Assembly (NCBI GenBank): GCA_023101725.1
Contig: JALJCO010003962.1
Span: 851,001-915,000, forward strand
Length of the DNA stretch: 64,000 nucleotides
Reading direction: 5' to 3'
From: Atherinomorus stipes
Lineage: Eukaryota > Chordata > Actinopteri > Atheriniformes > Atherinidae
In this document: piece by piece, positions 22,985 to 34,179 of the stretch
Layout of the letters: every line of letters starts with the position of its first letter
Numbering within the stretch: the first letter of the stretch is position 1
The notes under the pieces: generated by a model
Databases searched by the model: none
What the model saw: the letters and a program-made list of their open reading frames with translations, nothing else
What the model was told of the DNA's origin: nothing
Made by a program: the position numbers and the translations under genes

Positions 22985-23600
22985 TTCCTTCCTGCTGCAG
23001 AGAAGCTCGTCCATGCCTTTGTCTCCTCCATGTTGAACTACTGCAACGCTCTCCTCATTGCGATTCCTGGTAGGAGCCTTCAAAAGCTCCAGTATTTTCA
23101 GAACAGCGCTGCCAGGGTCCTGATGAGGGTGCACAAACATTACCCCCATCCTCTGAACACTGCACTGGCTCCCAGTCCACTGCCGCATAGAATATGAAAT
23201 CCTCCTGCGCACCCATCACTGTCTGCACGGTGTGGCCCCCACTTACCTCACTGAACTGCTTACACCCCATATCAGCTCGGACCCGGTCAGGCCAACAGCA
23301 CCGTCTGCTCCCGCCCAGGACATGGCTCACAACTATGGGCGACAGAGCCTTTGAAGCTGCTACCCCCGTCTGTGGAATGCCCCACTGGACCACCTCAGAG
23401 CTCCACAGACAATGGAGGCTTTTAGAAATGACTAAAAACTTTCCTCTTAAAGAAAAGCTATTCTAAATAATTCTTATGTACTTTTTTAAAAACTTTTTTT
23501 ATATTCTGTTTTAGGTTGTTGCTTTTATTGCTTGTTTTTAAACTGTGGTCTCTGTAGCACAGATTTGAGTTCAAATGTAAAGTGCATTACATATAAAATG
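22985..23600 (+). mobile_element. L2-like LINE, second 3' fragment (dead)
   Basis: Translation from about 22995 gives VHAFVSSMLNYCNALLIAIP and LQKLQYFQNSAARVLMRV, the C-terminal reverse-transcriptase signature shared with the fragment at 8087. Stops and shifts break the frame near 23190. The 3' end (23521-23600) reads GCTTTTATTGC...CATTACATATAAAATG, then runs into (TTA)n. The fragment is 5'-truncated and sense-oriented. It differs clearly in sequence from the 8-9 kb copy, so it belongs to another subfamily. Its last 80 bases recur at 24141-24220. Confidence 0.85.
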
Positions 23601-23624
23601 TATTATTATTATTATTATTGATAC

Positions 23625-23661
<37 letters not shown>
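23600..23661. repeat. (TTA)n microsatellite at the LINE 3' end
   Basis: Trinucleotide repeat directly following the L2-like terminus, consistent with a LINE tail that has expanded. Contains one interruption (GATAC) near 23620. Confidence 0.9.
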
Positions 23662-23663
<2 letters not shown>

Positions 23664-23697
23664 GAGTGAAACAAGTAAAATTCAAAAAGAAAATTAG

Positions 23698-23699
23698 TA

Positions 23700-23795
<96 letters not shown>

Positions 23796-23797
23796 AA
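23698..23797. repeat. (GAAA)n tetranucleotide microsatellite
   Basis: About 25 near-perfect units of AAAG/GAAA. The Lys-Glu-Arg-rich open frame across it is an artefact of the repeat. Confidence 0.95.
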
Positions 23798-24123
23798 ACA
23801 GTATTTAGCTATCAACAGTAAAAGCTTAACTTGTTTTCAACCATACAGACAGACTTGTCTTCATCCCCCTCAGCTTCATGAGGTGCTGCTGCTGGCAGTC
23901 ACAAAGCTCATTCATTTATGAGCTGTATAACACATGAATACAAGTTGACATTCACAACACAAAACTATTTGATGTCATCAGCATGCAACCAACATGACAA
24001 TTCTTGTTGCTGAAGGGCTTTTATACCCTGTTTTAGTCGATGAAGAAAGCAAAAAGGACAATTTGGACATTATTGGCTGAAAAATAGTCATGAATGTTGT
24101 AGTTCCTTTAATAGAAAGAAAAA

Positions 24124-24241
24124 AAAACTGTAAGTTTTTTGCTTTTATTGCTTGTTTTTAAACTGTGGTCTCTGTAGCACAGATTTGAGTTCAAATGTAA
24201 AGTGCATTACATATAAAATGCATTAAAACTGTAAGTTTTTT
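24124..24241 (+). mobile_element. 80-bp LINE tail insertion with 17-bp target duplication
   Basis: Bases 24141-24220 repeat the L2-like 3' end at 23521-23600, without visible mismatch. The insert is bounded on both sides by the 17-mer AAAACTGTAAGTTTTTT (24124-24140 and 24225-24241). A direct repeat flanking a severely 5'-truncated LINE tail is what target-primed reverse transcription leaves. A DNA-repair patch copied from the neighbour is the alternative. Confidence 0.8.
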
Positions 24242-24275
24242 TTTTTTCAAACAAAGTAAACGGACAGTGCAATTT

Positions 24276-24439
24276 GCGCTTTTCCAGTCATATTGACCAG
24301 TCAAAGCACCTTACACTACATGTTACAATCACCCATTCACACACACATTCACACCCCGCAATGCACATCAGGAGGCAACCTGGGGTTCAGTGACCCTGCG
24401 GTTGACAGACGACTCCTCTTCCACCTGAGCTACAACCGC
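24276..24439 (-). mobile_element. tRNA-derived SINE, minus strand
   Basis: On the minus strand the unit starts GCGGTTGTAGCTCAGGTGGA, a tRNA head with a box A. A degenerate box B region (GGGTCACTGAACCC) follows. The body contains GAATGTGTGTGTGAATGGGT and ends with GGAAAAGCGC. This matches a SINE that is very common in teleost genomes. It is different from the family at 21419 and 38530. Confidence 0.8.
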
Positions 24440-25846
24440 TTTCAAAGCTGTTTTATGTTTTTCTTGAATGTAATTTTTTTTGATCAAGAGAAGTATAATC
24501 CCAAATGAAAAAGTAACTAAATACAGTTACTTTGGAGCACTTTTGGCAGATATTGTTAACTTATCTCTCCTTCTGTTTCCTGTGTGTAGAAACTGAGGGT
24601 GACAGGAAACTGTATGTTTCTGTTAACTGATGTCTCACATTCATCAGATAGATAAGACAGCATATCAATAATCTCTAACTATCAGAAAGAATCAGATTAT
24701 CCCTGAAGTGTCTAAATAATAATTCAAATAAGGAGCTGAAAATAACTGCCTTACAAATCTTATAGGGTAGCTCATTACTTTGACTTGTGCAATTGGGAGA
24801 CTAATAATGGGAGACTTTTCCGACATTGTCCCCCCTCAACTTCCCATTTGAATCATTTGTTGGTGATCAGTAGACACATAGTTGCAGACATGTGTTAGTG
24901 TGTCTGTTTGTTTGGTTGCCATAGAGCTATGGAAAAGTCTATAGCTGTCTATCGCTTGTCTCCTCTCTTAAATCTCTACTTTCACATTCCTGAAGGCTGG
25001 TATTGGAGCTAACACCCCTCCTCTTTACACCTTTGCACAGCCCGAAGTGTGTGAGAGATGGAGATGGTGCTGTCTTCTATTTCTCTGGGTGCCCCCTTGC
25101 TGAGCTGTCATCACTCCCTGGCACCCAGTACACAGCACAGCTGCAGGGGAACCACTCTGCAGGGAACCTTCGTTTCCATCTGTCCCCAATTCACAGCGGC
25201 ACCTATTTAGAGCAGCTCAGCGGCAGTGCATTCCACGGGCCACAAGAGAGGAGAGAGACTGGGGGTATGGGGGTCAAGAGAGGTAGGTATCAACACGTTT
25301 GGGTTTGGGGAAGAAGATTGTAGGCTTATATTAGATGGAGACACCATAAACATGTTGTTTTTACCCTCAGATAAATGTTGACCTCAATCTAATTTTGTTT
25401 AATTTTCTTTTAATCTCTCATGTAATCATCTGTCAGTTATTTTCAGTCAGAGAAGCACCAAATATCATATGAAAAGGTATTCAATAACATCCACACTCAA
25501 AGAAATGAATCATTGACTTACAATCTTTTTATGTCAACAGGTTCTAGATAATTGTAATATGTTACTTTAAATGAAAAGAAATAAGTTAATCTTACTTTGT
25601 TGTTCACGGAACTTAAATTAATTGTGTTCATACAATGCATACAGTGTATTATGTGGGATAACATGAGACAAAATCACATTAAGATAATGTTTTAAAAAAA
25701 GATTTAACCCAATAAACACCTATTTTAAATGTTAACTGAAAGTAAATTGTTTGTATAAAGTGAACAACTGCTTTAATTCACTTTTTTCAGTGCAGAAGTC
25801 ATAAATTGTGGAATTTTAAAGTCAAGAGCATTATCAAATTGACTCC
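24440..25846. other. non-coding DNA with a GC-richer block at 25000-25260
   Basis: The GC-richer block carries a 106-codon open frame on the plus strand with no family resemblance and no splice sites I trust. I regard it as non-coding, possibly regulatory. The rest is AT-rich and featureless. Confidence 0.4.
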
Positions 25847-26513
25847 TTAAAGGAATAGTACACCCACAGAATGATGTAACTTTATTTTCCACTTACCACT
25901 TACCACCCTCATGGTGAGCAAGACAAATGCAGCCGGAGATCAGGACGGCTTCTCTTTTTCTCCCAACTTTCATATGATGGAGTTTGCCGAGGCCCGAGCC
26001 AAAAAGGTCCATAAAAGTCCACAAAAACTTGTTAATATTCCTCCATACTGCTCGTCCAATGTAATCCAAATGTCCTGAGTGGGTAGCGTCCATAATTTAC
26101 TCAAAACGACATCCTTTACTATATTTTTAGAGCATGAAGAGTAGTACATCTTACTTTCGCGAAGCACGTATATGCGCATTTACTACGGAAGCCTCGGCGT
26201 TCAGAGCCTACTCTGCCGATAAGGCAAGCATAGAAGAAGAAATTTGCTGTTTACTTTGTGCTAAAAGCACCAGAGCTGCAGACAAAGCGGGACAAACACA
26301 AGAGGGTCCAAGAGGGGTTGGATATTGATTTTAAACAAAGAAAGAAAGAGAAGGAGAATGCGCGATCTCGTCTGCCACGGCTTCCGTAGTTTCGTGAACG
26401 CGCATCGGTATGCTCGCAGGAGATGGGATGTTGTACTGTTTAGGCTCTAAAAATATACTAAATGACTCAGGACACTTGGATTACAGTGGACGAGCAGTAT
26501 TGAGGAATATTGG
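25847..26513. mobile_element. imperfect-palindrome repeat element starting at TTAA
   Basis: Two inverted arms, about 26034-26190 and 26376-26513, pair over roughly 135 bases. For example, AATATTCCTCCATACTGCTC on the left is answered by its complement with one mismatch at 26494-26513. The left arm contains about 35 extra bases near 26088-26122. The left outer part begins TTAAAGGAATAGTACACCC, which resembles the end of common fish TTAA-target elements; the matching right end is missing. No transposase is encoded. I read it as a truncated or rearranged non-autonomous DNA element. Confidence 0.6.
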
Positions 26514-26543
26514 TTTTCACTCTGTTTTCAAGTATTGCATTTC

Positions 26544-27825
26544 TTAAAGTGCCCCTGGCATGAAATTTGCATTTGCTGAGGTTTTTGATTATATATTTTA
26601 GTTTCCCCAGCCTGCCTATGTCCCCAAAGGGGTTAAATTATAGATTCACGTTTCCTTTTTCCCTGGGTGTGTCTGCCTACATGGCGAAGTTTGCATTCAC
26701 AAATGGGCTGATTGGCAGTTCAGCCTACTTTACTCCTCGTGCAGCTTGTGACGCCATGACTTCCAGCCAATTACCTCCCTCCCCCGAACTACACTGTCCA
26801 AGTACCTCCCTCTGAGACATACGACAACAAACCGACATCATGGCATCCAGTTCGCATCAGAACTGCTCTGTACCTGCCGTACGAAGGTAGGTCCTCCCCA
26901 CTGAAAAGCTTGTGGATGATTTCATTTCTTGCAGGAATGTGCTGACCGAACACACAGAAAATCTCCCTGCAGCTCCGTCTCCTCCTCAGGAGGTTATAAC
27001 GGCTTCCAGCCACCACGAAGAAACACGAAGTTTCTAATAAACATTTCTCATCATGTTTGTGTCTTTTATCTCTGAGGGAAACTGATGTTTGTGATGATTC
27101 CAGTTTATAATTCTTCCTGTTGTGCGCGCGTGTTCGGCTGCAGACTCGGGTTTGCAATCAGGCCTTCATCATCATCATCATTATCATCATCATCATCATC
27201 ATCATCATCACTGTTTCTGTACTGCTCCGGTCAGACGAAGACAGATCTAACGAGCAGAACTTGTGTAATATATCTTTAGTATTAACTATTAACTGAATTC
27301 GGGTCATGGGTGAAGTAAATTATTCAGGGAAACTTGTTGCTGGAATATGATGCTGTTTTCTTCTTAAACTCTATTCATACTCACTGCATCTGCGTCTGTG
27401 TCAGGTTGGTGAATGCGTCATCATCGTACGTCCTTCATAGATCCACAGAGACTCAATACGAACTTCTTCAAGCCTGACGTGCAGCCGCGTTCAACAGATC
27501 ATAGCAACTCTTTTTTTTTTTACTCAAACATGAGTGCGTGGAGAAGCACGTGTCTGCAGGTTACTGCTGAGTGTATGCGCGAATGTATCCAGGTATCTCC
27601 GTATCACTCCGCCTCCTCTCCACAAGAGCACCATGACAACAGAAGCAAGCGTGCCTTCTGGTCCCACCCATCAAACCTCGGTCATTGTACGGCAGTGCTA
27701 ACAGTAGTGCTAACTAGTAGCGCCTGCTATTCTTTGACAGGGTTTAGTTACGGCAAACGATCGTTGAGGTACTTAGAGTGTGACTAAAAAGGGACCAAAA
27801 GAATTTCATGCCACTGGCACTTTAA
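26544..27825. mobile_element. TTAA-flanked TIR element (Kolobok/piggyBac-like), non-autonomous
   Basis: The left end TTAAAGTGCCCCTGGCATGA is inverted at the right end (27806-27825) with two mismatches, and both ends carry TTAA. The 1.28-kb interior has no frame with transposase similarity. It contains a (CAT)n run at 27166-27211 and a CpG-richer block at 27400-27740. The TTAAAGTGCC start is typical of fish elements using TTAA targets. The superfamily call is tentative. Confidence 0.7.
27166..27211. repeat. (CAT)n trinucleotide microsatellite
   Basis: About 15 CAT units with one interruption, inside the TTAA-flanked element. Confidence 0.9.
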
Positions 27826-29339
27826 AGTATGGCACTTCTTAAAGGGATGTATCGTGGAAATTTGACAGGGCAAAAAAAAAAAAAAAAATTGTTTGTTTGT
27901 TTGTTTGTTTTGCCTGAGGACAACATGGTACCACAGGGGGTTAAGACATAATGAACTTACACAAGAAAAACACAAAAACACTGGTCTGCAAGCCATCAGC
28001 AGTAAAAACATCTTAAAGCAGATATTAGAAACAATGCCACCAATAATCCCTCATAGCATGATTTGTGTCCCGCATGTGCATATACAATGTGTATATTGGG
28101 CTTGTGTCTGTGTGAGCAGACTCGGCTTAATTTAGCAGGTGTGCTTTGACAGTTCTTGAATGAGTGCCAAGGCTGCTGTAAGAAGGATAAGAAAGAGGAG
28201 GTGCTCAATGTGCATCTGTGTGGAGCTTGACTGTGACAGATGGGGACGGTTTAACTTATAGAGTTCTGTTAAGATCTGTAGGTTTCTCTGACGCTGTCTG
28301 TGCCAAACAGGTGTGTATTCTAAAAACACCACAGAGAGAAAAAGGTGAACAAGCCTCGACTGACTTATTTGTCTGTGGTTGTGTTGTTTTTACTGATTGA
28401 GGGAGGCTGCAACTGTGTAGCCTGTTTTCCCTGGTTTTTGGGGGCCCAAAGGCATTGTGGGTTTTCCCATTGGAAGACACGGTATTCCAGTGTTCTCATT
28501 CATCTCTTTGCTGCTTGTTAACGGAAACAAATTCCCCTCAACAAATCACTGCAAGAGGTATTAGTTGAAGAGATTGCCACTAATAATGTTGTAATCAATG
28601 AATAGCTTCAGCTCCCTGCATTGGTCTTACAAGCGCCATCACTGTAGTCTTACAAGATAAAAAGACCCAGTATCACTGTGACCATGCATATAGATGCAAA
28701 TTAATCAGAGATTTTATCTTCAAAGTCATACCAGACACTTTTTGTTCCAAGCTGTTGCATAATTGTTTTTCAGCTTTTAAATGGTTCACAACGCTTCCGT
28801 ACACGTTGGCTCAACATGCAACAACGGCTGCAGGGTTGAAGAGTTCAGCCAGTTAGTGGTGGCCAGGTGTCTCACAGGCGGGCAAGACGCATCACCATAT
28901 GTTTGCTCCTCGCCACCAGACGCCAGCCGTCCCAACCACTGACTTTCACATGCCCTACTTTTGTTGCACAAGGTGAAAAGTTACATCGCACCTGACCAGC
29001 ATGCTGAAGGAACTCCTGTTCACATTCATACAACAGTGAAACTTGTTCCCTCAGTGTTGCAAAACTGTGCTGGTATTACAGTACCATAATTAATAACTAG
29101 GCTAAGATATAAGAATGACAGATTTGTGTGCATTCCCTCTGGATTTTTGATACACCAACAAAGTTGAAGATTATTTTGCTTCCCTCCTGCATGCTGATTG
29201 GAGTTTTAAAGAGGTAATGAAGTCCTGGTGTGTCCTCCTGCTGGGTTTGTATTTGGTGAGGGGTGCCTGTGTGTCGCTGATAGAGGGATCTCTCTGACAC
29301 GGCTGCTCTGGCCCGCTGCATCTGGGAGCCAGTAGCTGC

Positions 29340-29580
29340 AGCCGCCGGGGGGAGATAAGGCAAGGCTAGCTGCTCTCCTGTAACTCACGTTTTGCCCCCC
29401 TCTGCCCTGTTCTCCTCTCCTCCTCTGCTCCTCCCTCCAACCATCCTCCCTCCCATCATCCCCCTGACCTTATCTCGAGGGAGAAGGGACCACTGGGTCG
29501 CTACTGTGATAGCACCTGCCAGAACCAGAGCTGGCCTCTGGTGATTATGGGGGAATCATTATCTCTCCCTTCCCAAAAAC
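29340..29580. promoter_or_regulatory. GATA/E-box cluster, candidate enhancer
   Basis: A GC-rich 240-bp block holds AGATAA at 29353-29358 and TTATCT at 29470-29475 and 29559-29564. It also has a GATA core next to an E-box CACCTG (29507-29518). GATA plus E-box clusters are typical of blood and endothelial enhancers. ETO-family proteins, including CBFA2T3, work in GATA1-TAL1 complexes in mammals. Linking this block to the gene downstream is inference. Confidence 0.3.
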
Positions 29581-31331
29581 TCATTTTATACCTGCCAACA
29601 TCTGAAGGGAGGGAAGGGGGAGGAGGGCAAAGGAGCAAAGGCTTCTATAACAGGTAACACAGAAAAATGTGTGTGGGTGTGTGCAGGTGTGCATGAGAGG
29701 AGGTTGGGGATACATAAATAAAGGCAAAAAACACAGTCATTATTTCTTTAGCAATATGATTTAATATAAAAGTGGTAAAGATTGGGATTTAATAATGATC
29801 ATATGCAACCAAGCTAACCACATTTTTCTTTCTTATACTATATACAACCTCCCATTTGAACGATACTCCAGGGGGTCTTACTGTACAGTAACTTGAGGTC
29901 ATGAAATGGGACTCTGCTTATAGTGGGAGCCAAGATTAAATCAGAAATTGCAGGAGAAATTACATTCTACCTCATAATATGTTGATTATGAGTAAAAGTT
30001 AAAGATTTGCCATAAGTTCAGTCTTTTTTCTCTTTTCAATCTTTTGCTCTGCTCTGCCATTATTTGATCTTTTTTATGTGTCTTTGATTCGTTCAGCCCC
30101 TACTCTTTGCTATTTTCATCCTCTTTCGTCATTATCTAAAAGCTTCCTCTGTCCTTATTTTTTGCAGTTTCACTCATGTACATATTTGCTTCTATAACTT
30201 GTTATGGGATCAATGGTTCTACCAACCCCTAAGTAACACCTCACATGTACAGTACACACCTGTATGAGCATCTGTTTTAATTTAGCCGTTGCTCCATTAA
30301 AAAAAAAAAGAAAGAAAGAAAGCCAAAATGCGATCGACTGAAATGGGAACTCAGCATAATACAATATGCACTTTGAACTTTCAATCATTCAGATTTATAT
30401 TAACTATACTATAACAAATAAATATCCTCTGTATGAACCCTTGTAATTGTGGGAAATTCCAATGGTTTAACAGATGAAAACAAATATGAAAACCACCTAA
30501 ATTTCATAAGCTGTGTGGAGTGTGGGTTTATAGAGAAATCACTTCTCTGTCTCTGTCCCATCCACACCCAAATACTGAAAAAGCCACATGAGTTTCTCTC
30601 ACTTCCTCTCTGCTAATGACCATCTGTGTGTTGGTTTCAGCCAGGCACTTGGCACATCTGTGTACTCACATCCCCTCTCACTTCTCCCATCAGCACACTA
30701 CTTGCACCAACACAAAATGTGTGGCAGTCTGCACGTTTTTCTGTGTGTGTGGTGCATTAAGGAGTGTTGTCATCACACAAGCACAAGCCCCTCTGTTAGT
30801 GTTGGGGTATAATGAGTCCTTGGGGGTCAGAGGTCAAGAAGGTGACAACTACACTGCTGGAGGAGTTTTATGTGAGAGCCACTTTCAGCTGTTAAGGCTT
30901 AGCATTGTTTACTTTGGCGTCTTTGACTCCAAATGTGTGACAGAAATGTGTTGGCATCTGTCTCTTCCCAAATCAGGCCTGCATGCTATTTTTCTGCTGT
31001 ATGGAGAATGCTTGCTGTAACCTCTATGGTTTACAGGCAGCGATGGGACAGTCTAAGTTACTGATCGCCCCAAAAATCATGACACAGCATTTTAGAGTGC
31101 AATTGTGTGATTTGAACTACAAGAATTTTCCTCTTTTTTTTTAAGAATGAATGAAACTTGGAGATTTTGACAGGGGTTTTTATAAATCAGACTTATTCAA
31201 AGAAAGCTAAATCAAGTTGTTTATTTCTTGTGAAATGGCCAGGTGAAATTCAGTTTCAGTAAGTTTCCATTTGTCAAGAAAGTTGCACAAGTTTACCTAG
31301 CTGCTGGCTTAGTGTGGAAACAGCAGGTTAG

Positions 31332-31332
<1 letters not shown>

Positions 31333-31389
<57 letters not shown>

Positions 31390-31395
31390 ATATTT
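31333..31395. repeat. alternating TA tract
   Basis: About 30 TA steps with a few G and T interruptions. Such tracts are polymorphic and can extrude cruciforms. No gene is involved. Confidence 0.9.
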
Positions 31396-33299
31396 TTCCC
31401 CCTAGATTATTCATACTTAATAGAATTACTTGCTATATTGGAGCTCGTTTTCAGCTTCAGTTTCTTGTAAAGCTATTTTGATTAGCTTAGTGGAAATGAG
31501 GGCAGGCTGCACAGAAATTCTACTATATGTGGTCATGAAGGTAAATCATTGCCACCTTCCATTTAATATGTTTATATTGCTGGTTGAAAATGGTAAAACC
31601 TGTATACAGGTAGAATATGGACTAATACAGAACAATGCTTTACCTACTATTATTACTAGAGGTGGTGCTCAGTTAATTGAAAAGATTAACACGTTTTTAA
31701 AAATTAATGCATTAATCAGAGTTTGTACTGGACAAAACACATAACATGCCAGTGCTGATTTCCTGGTCCTGTATATCGATTACACTCAGAACTCTACAAT
31801 TTTGTTGTCATATTTAGCAAGTTTTCAGACCCCTAAAGAGACTTTTTTTCCCCCAAAAAAAGTCACTAGCATCAAATCTAGCCACATTGTCTGGTATTAT
31901 TGTCAACTTTTGAATACAGACATGAAAGAACTTATGGTTTACTCCTCTCTATGAGCAGTGGGTACTGCTGCAGGCCCCTCCCCATCCCAGAACAGCTACA
32001 GTACAGAAGCTTGGTCCTCACACAGCATCAGTCCCAGCTCCCAGCTGCAGTCAAAGCAGGAGATGTTCACCTCTGCTTCATGAACCAGACTGAAAATGAA
32101 GCTCAAAGCTGCCACTGGCTGATCTCACCCTGCCTTGCTGTCAGTTATTATAGCCTCTTAATAAAGAGTATGGACAAAAATATTTAAAAAGTTAAAAGTA
32201 CTGTAACATATTGTAGACTCCTAAAAAGAGAACAGCTGTTAACTGAAGTACTTAAAATGATGCTTTATCTTTAGGTCTGTTCAATTCTGGCCTGGAATAT
32301 TTTCTGTTTCTTTCCACCTGTTTTTCATTGAAATGCAATTAAATGCCTTTTTTTCAAACATCAGTTGAGCTTGAGTTTACAATATTACTGTCTGCGTCTA
32401 TTATTTGATTCAGTCGTCCACTAAAATCATTTACATTTTCAAAAATGTTTTTGGAGCAGGTATTGTTATGCCAACAAAATGCGATTTATCAAGATTAGTC
32501 AACTACAAAGTCTCTAATCAATTAGATTATATTTTTTTATTGAGACCCACACTTGATTGTTACTTTTAATAGCATTAATATGCTGAGGGCTTAACCCAGC
32601 AAAGCAAGTTACAAAGGAGCAGGAGAAAGAGAGGGGGAGAGCGTTTTTTTGTTGTTGTTGTTGTTTTTTCCATTTCCTCCATTAAGGACAACATGTATTA
32701 AAGTTTTGGATTTGACAAGTACAATGAAATCTTTAAATTACACTAAGTAAGGAAACAAGTCATGTTTTTATGAAAATGATATTTCAGTTGTTGATAACTG
32801 GAAGACTTGCTTTGATCAATTTCACTGACCGGTTTAGCAGTAGTGATCATAATATGTATTCCTTAACCACAATGACTTTGGCATTATATTTTAGCCACTG
32901 AGCTTTTCAATTACTTTACTGTGAACTATTATGCACACAAAAGAAAACAGATTTAATGGTGTATCTAAATCCAGATCCAAAGGATGAGACAACTGAGTGG
33001 TAAAAAGGTAAAACAGAATTTTTCGTTTTAGCCACCACACAAGATGTATAGAAGCAAAAAAAGAAGCACCTTTAAGCAGAGGATGCAGGAGGGGAAGAAG
33101 TGGCTGCTGGCCGACACAGCTGGTTCCTGACAAAGGAAGCCCACACGGAGGCCCAAGTCCTGCTGCCTGCTGTTGTCTGCTGCTATCACTGCAAGCAACA
33201 TTGCTGCCTGGCCTCCCCAGGGGCTGCAGACCTGCAACACAGAGAACAAAACACACAAACTGTAGCTTTCAGGCGCACACTTCACTTTTGAGCTGCAGT

Positions 33300-33974
33300 G
33301 GCAAGCAGGGCAGGAGGAGGGTTCAGATGAGAGCACAACCCCTCAGCCAGAGCCACGAGACAAGCTGACCTGCAACTGACACTCGCCCACTAACACCCGC
33401 TCTCGATTACACATACTTCGCTGGAAAGGAGAGGAGACAGAGCCTGAGAACCCGGTCAACAGAAAACAAGAAGGAGAGGACATTTAATACAAAAGGGCTT
33501 GCTAAAAAGAATTAGGACAAAGACTGTTCATGGCTATCACAACAACGTGCAGCTGGTATGCATTTTTCCAATCCAAAGTTGTACCAGGAAATTAAGGGAA
33601 TAATACAACCAGGATAAGAGTCTTCAGCGAGGACGTGAAGGGAGGACGAAGAAATACCTGAACTTGTTTCTTTTTATTTCCTTACTTGGAGCTCTGAGTA
33701 CAGCTTGGACCTTGTCTTTGCATGGTATTTCATCAGGTCACAGAATGGTTTATTAGGGGTTCAAAGGTAAAAAAATATGCAAAGATTATGAAGAAAAACA
33801 AGGAAAACCCATATCAAAGTTTTTGATCGTGAACTCAAGCAAAAAATCCTAAATATTTACAGCCAATAGGAATTTAAGGCAGGCTATCCCTTAGCTGCAA
33901 ACCCATTTGGACCTGTGGGCTCAAAGTTTTGCCTCCAGACTTTCCACATTACAGAAAACCTGGATAATCCAAAC
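33300..33974 (+). other. putative 5' UTR or proximal promoter of the upstream exon
   Basis: This interval precedes the ATG at 33975. It contains no TATA box that I can defend. A possible 3' splice site lies at the TTCCACATTACAG ending at 33954, only 20 bases before the ATG. The coding exon may therefore begin there, with another exon further upstream, rather than being a true first exon. Confidence 0.35.
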
Positions 33975-34179
33975 ATGTCTGCTGAGGTCCACTTGGAGCA
34001 CCAAAGAAGAGAAAGCCTCCGAACCTGGTCATCTTCTTCTCCGGCATTTGTTCCACGTGTCCCCACGGTCACACTGATCAGCCATCGAGAGCTGAGGGAG
34101 AAACACACTGCCCACAGACTCCAGCCTGGAAGCCTTGATTACAACCTGGCAGTCAGCAGCTATTACACATGCAGCGAAG
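33975..34179 (+). CDS. candidate alternative first coding exon of the cbfa2t3-like gene
   Basis: An ATG (33975) opens 68 codons plus one base, ending at a donor AAG|GTAGGA (34180). Codon choice favours C or G in third positions, unlike random open frames nearby. The leftover single base fits the exon at 58634 exactly: the join is in frame and reaches the conserved ATG at 58660 with no stop. ETO-family genes are known to use alternative first exons that add different N-termini ahead of the conserved MPDSP start. The encoded segment (begins MSAEVHLEHQRRES) is hydrophilic, Ser- and Arg-rich, and matches no domain I know. It could instead belong to another gene. Phase agreement alone has a one-in-three chance of being accidental. 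Confidence 0.5.

Larger units (their letters stand above)
27826..33299. other. non-coding DNA, no exon recognised
   Basis: This is 5.5 kb of mostly AT-rich sequence with scattered short frames on both strands. None has a recognisable domain with fitting splice sites. Within it lie a motif cluster at 29340-29580 and an alternating TA tract at 31333-31395, listed separately. Confidence 0.5.

Noticed and set aside
23618..23821. Leu-rich then Lys/Glu/Arg-rich open frame
   Set aside because: Entirely made of (TTA)n and (GAAA)n microsatellites.
25003..25323. 106-codon open frame in a GC-richer block
   Set aside because: No family resemblance, no fitting splice sites, and composition alone explains the lack of stops.
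33028..33336. Cys/Ser/Leu-rich antisense open frames just upstream of the candidate first exon
   Set aside because: Overlapping frames on both strands, no splice context, no domain; likely by-products of GC-richer sequence.
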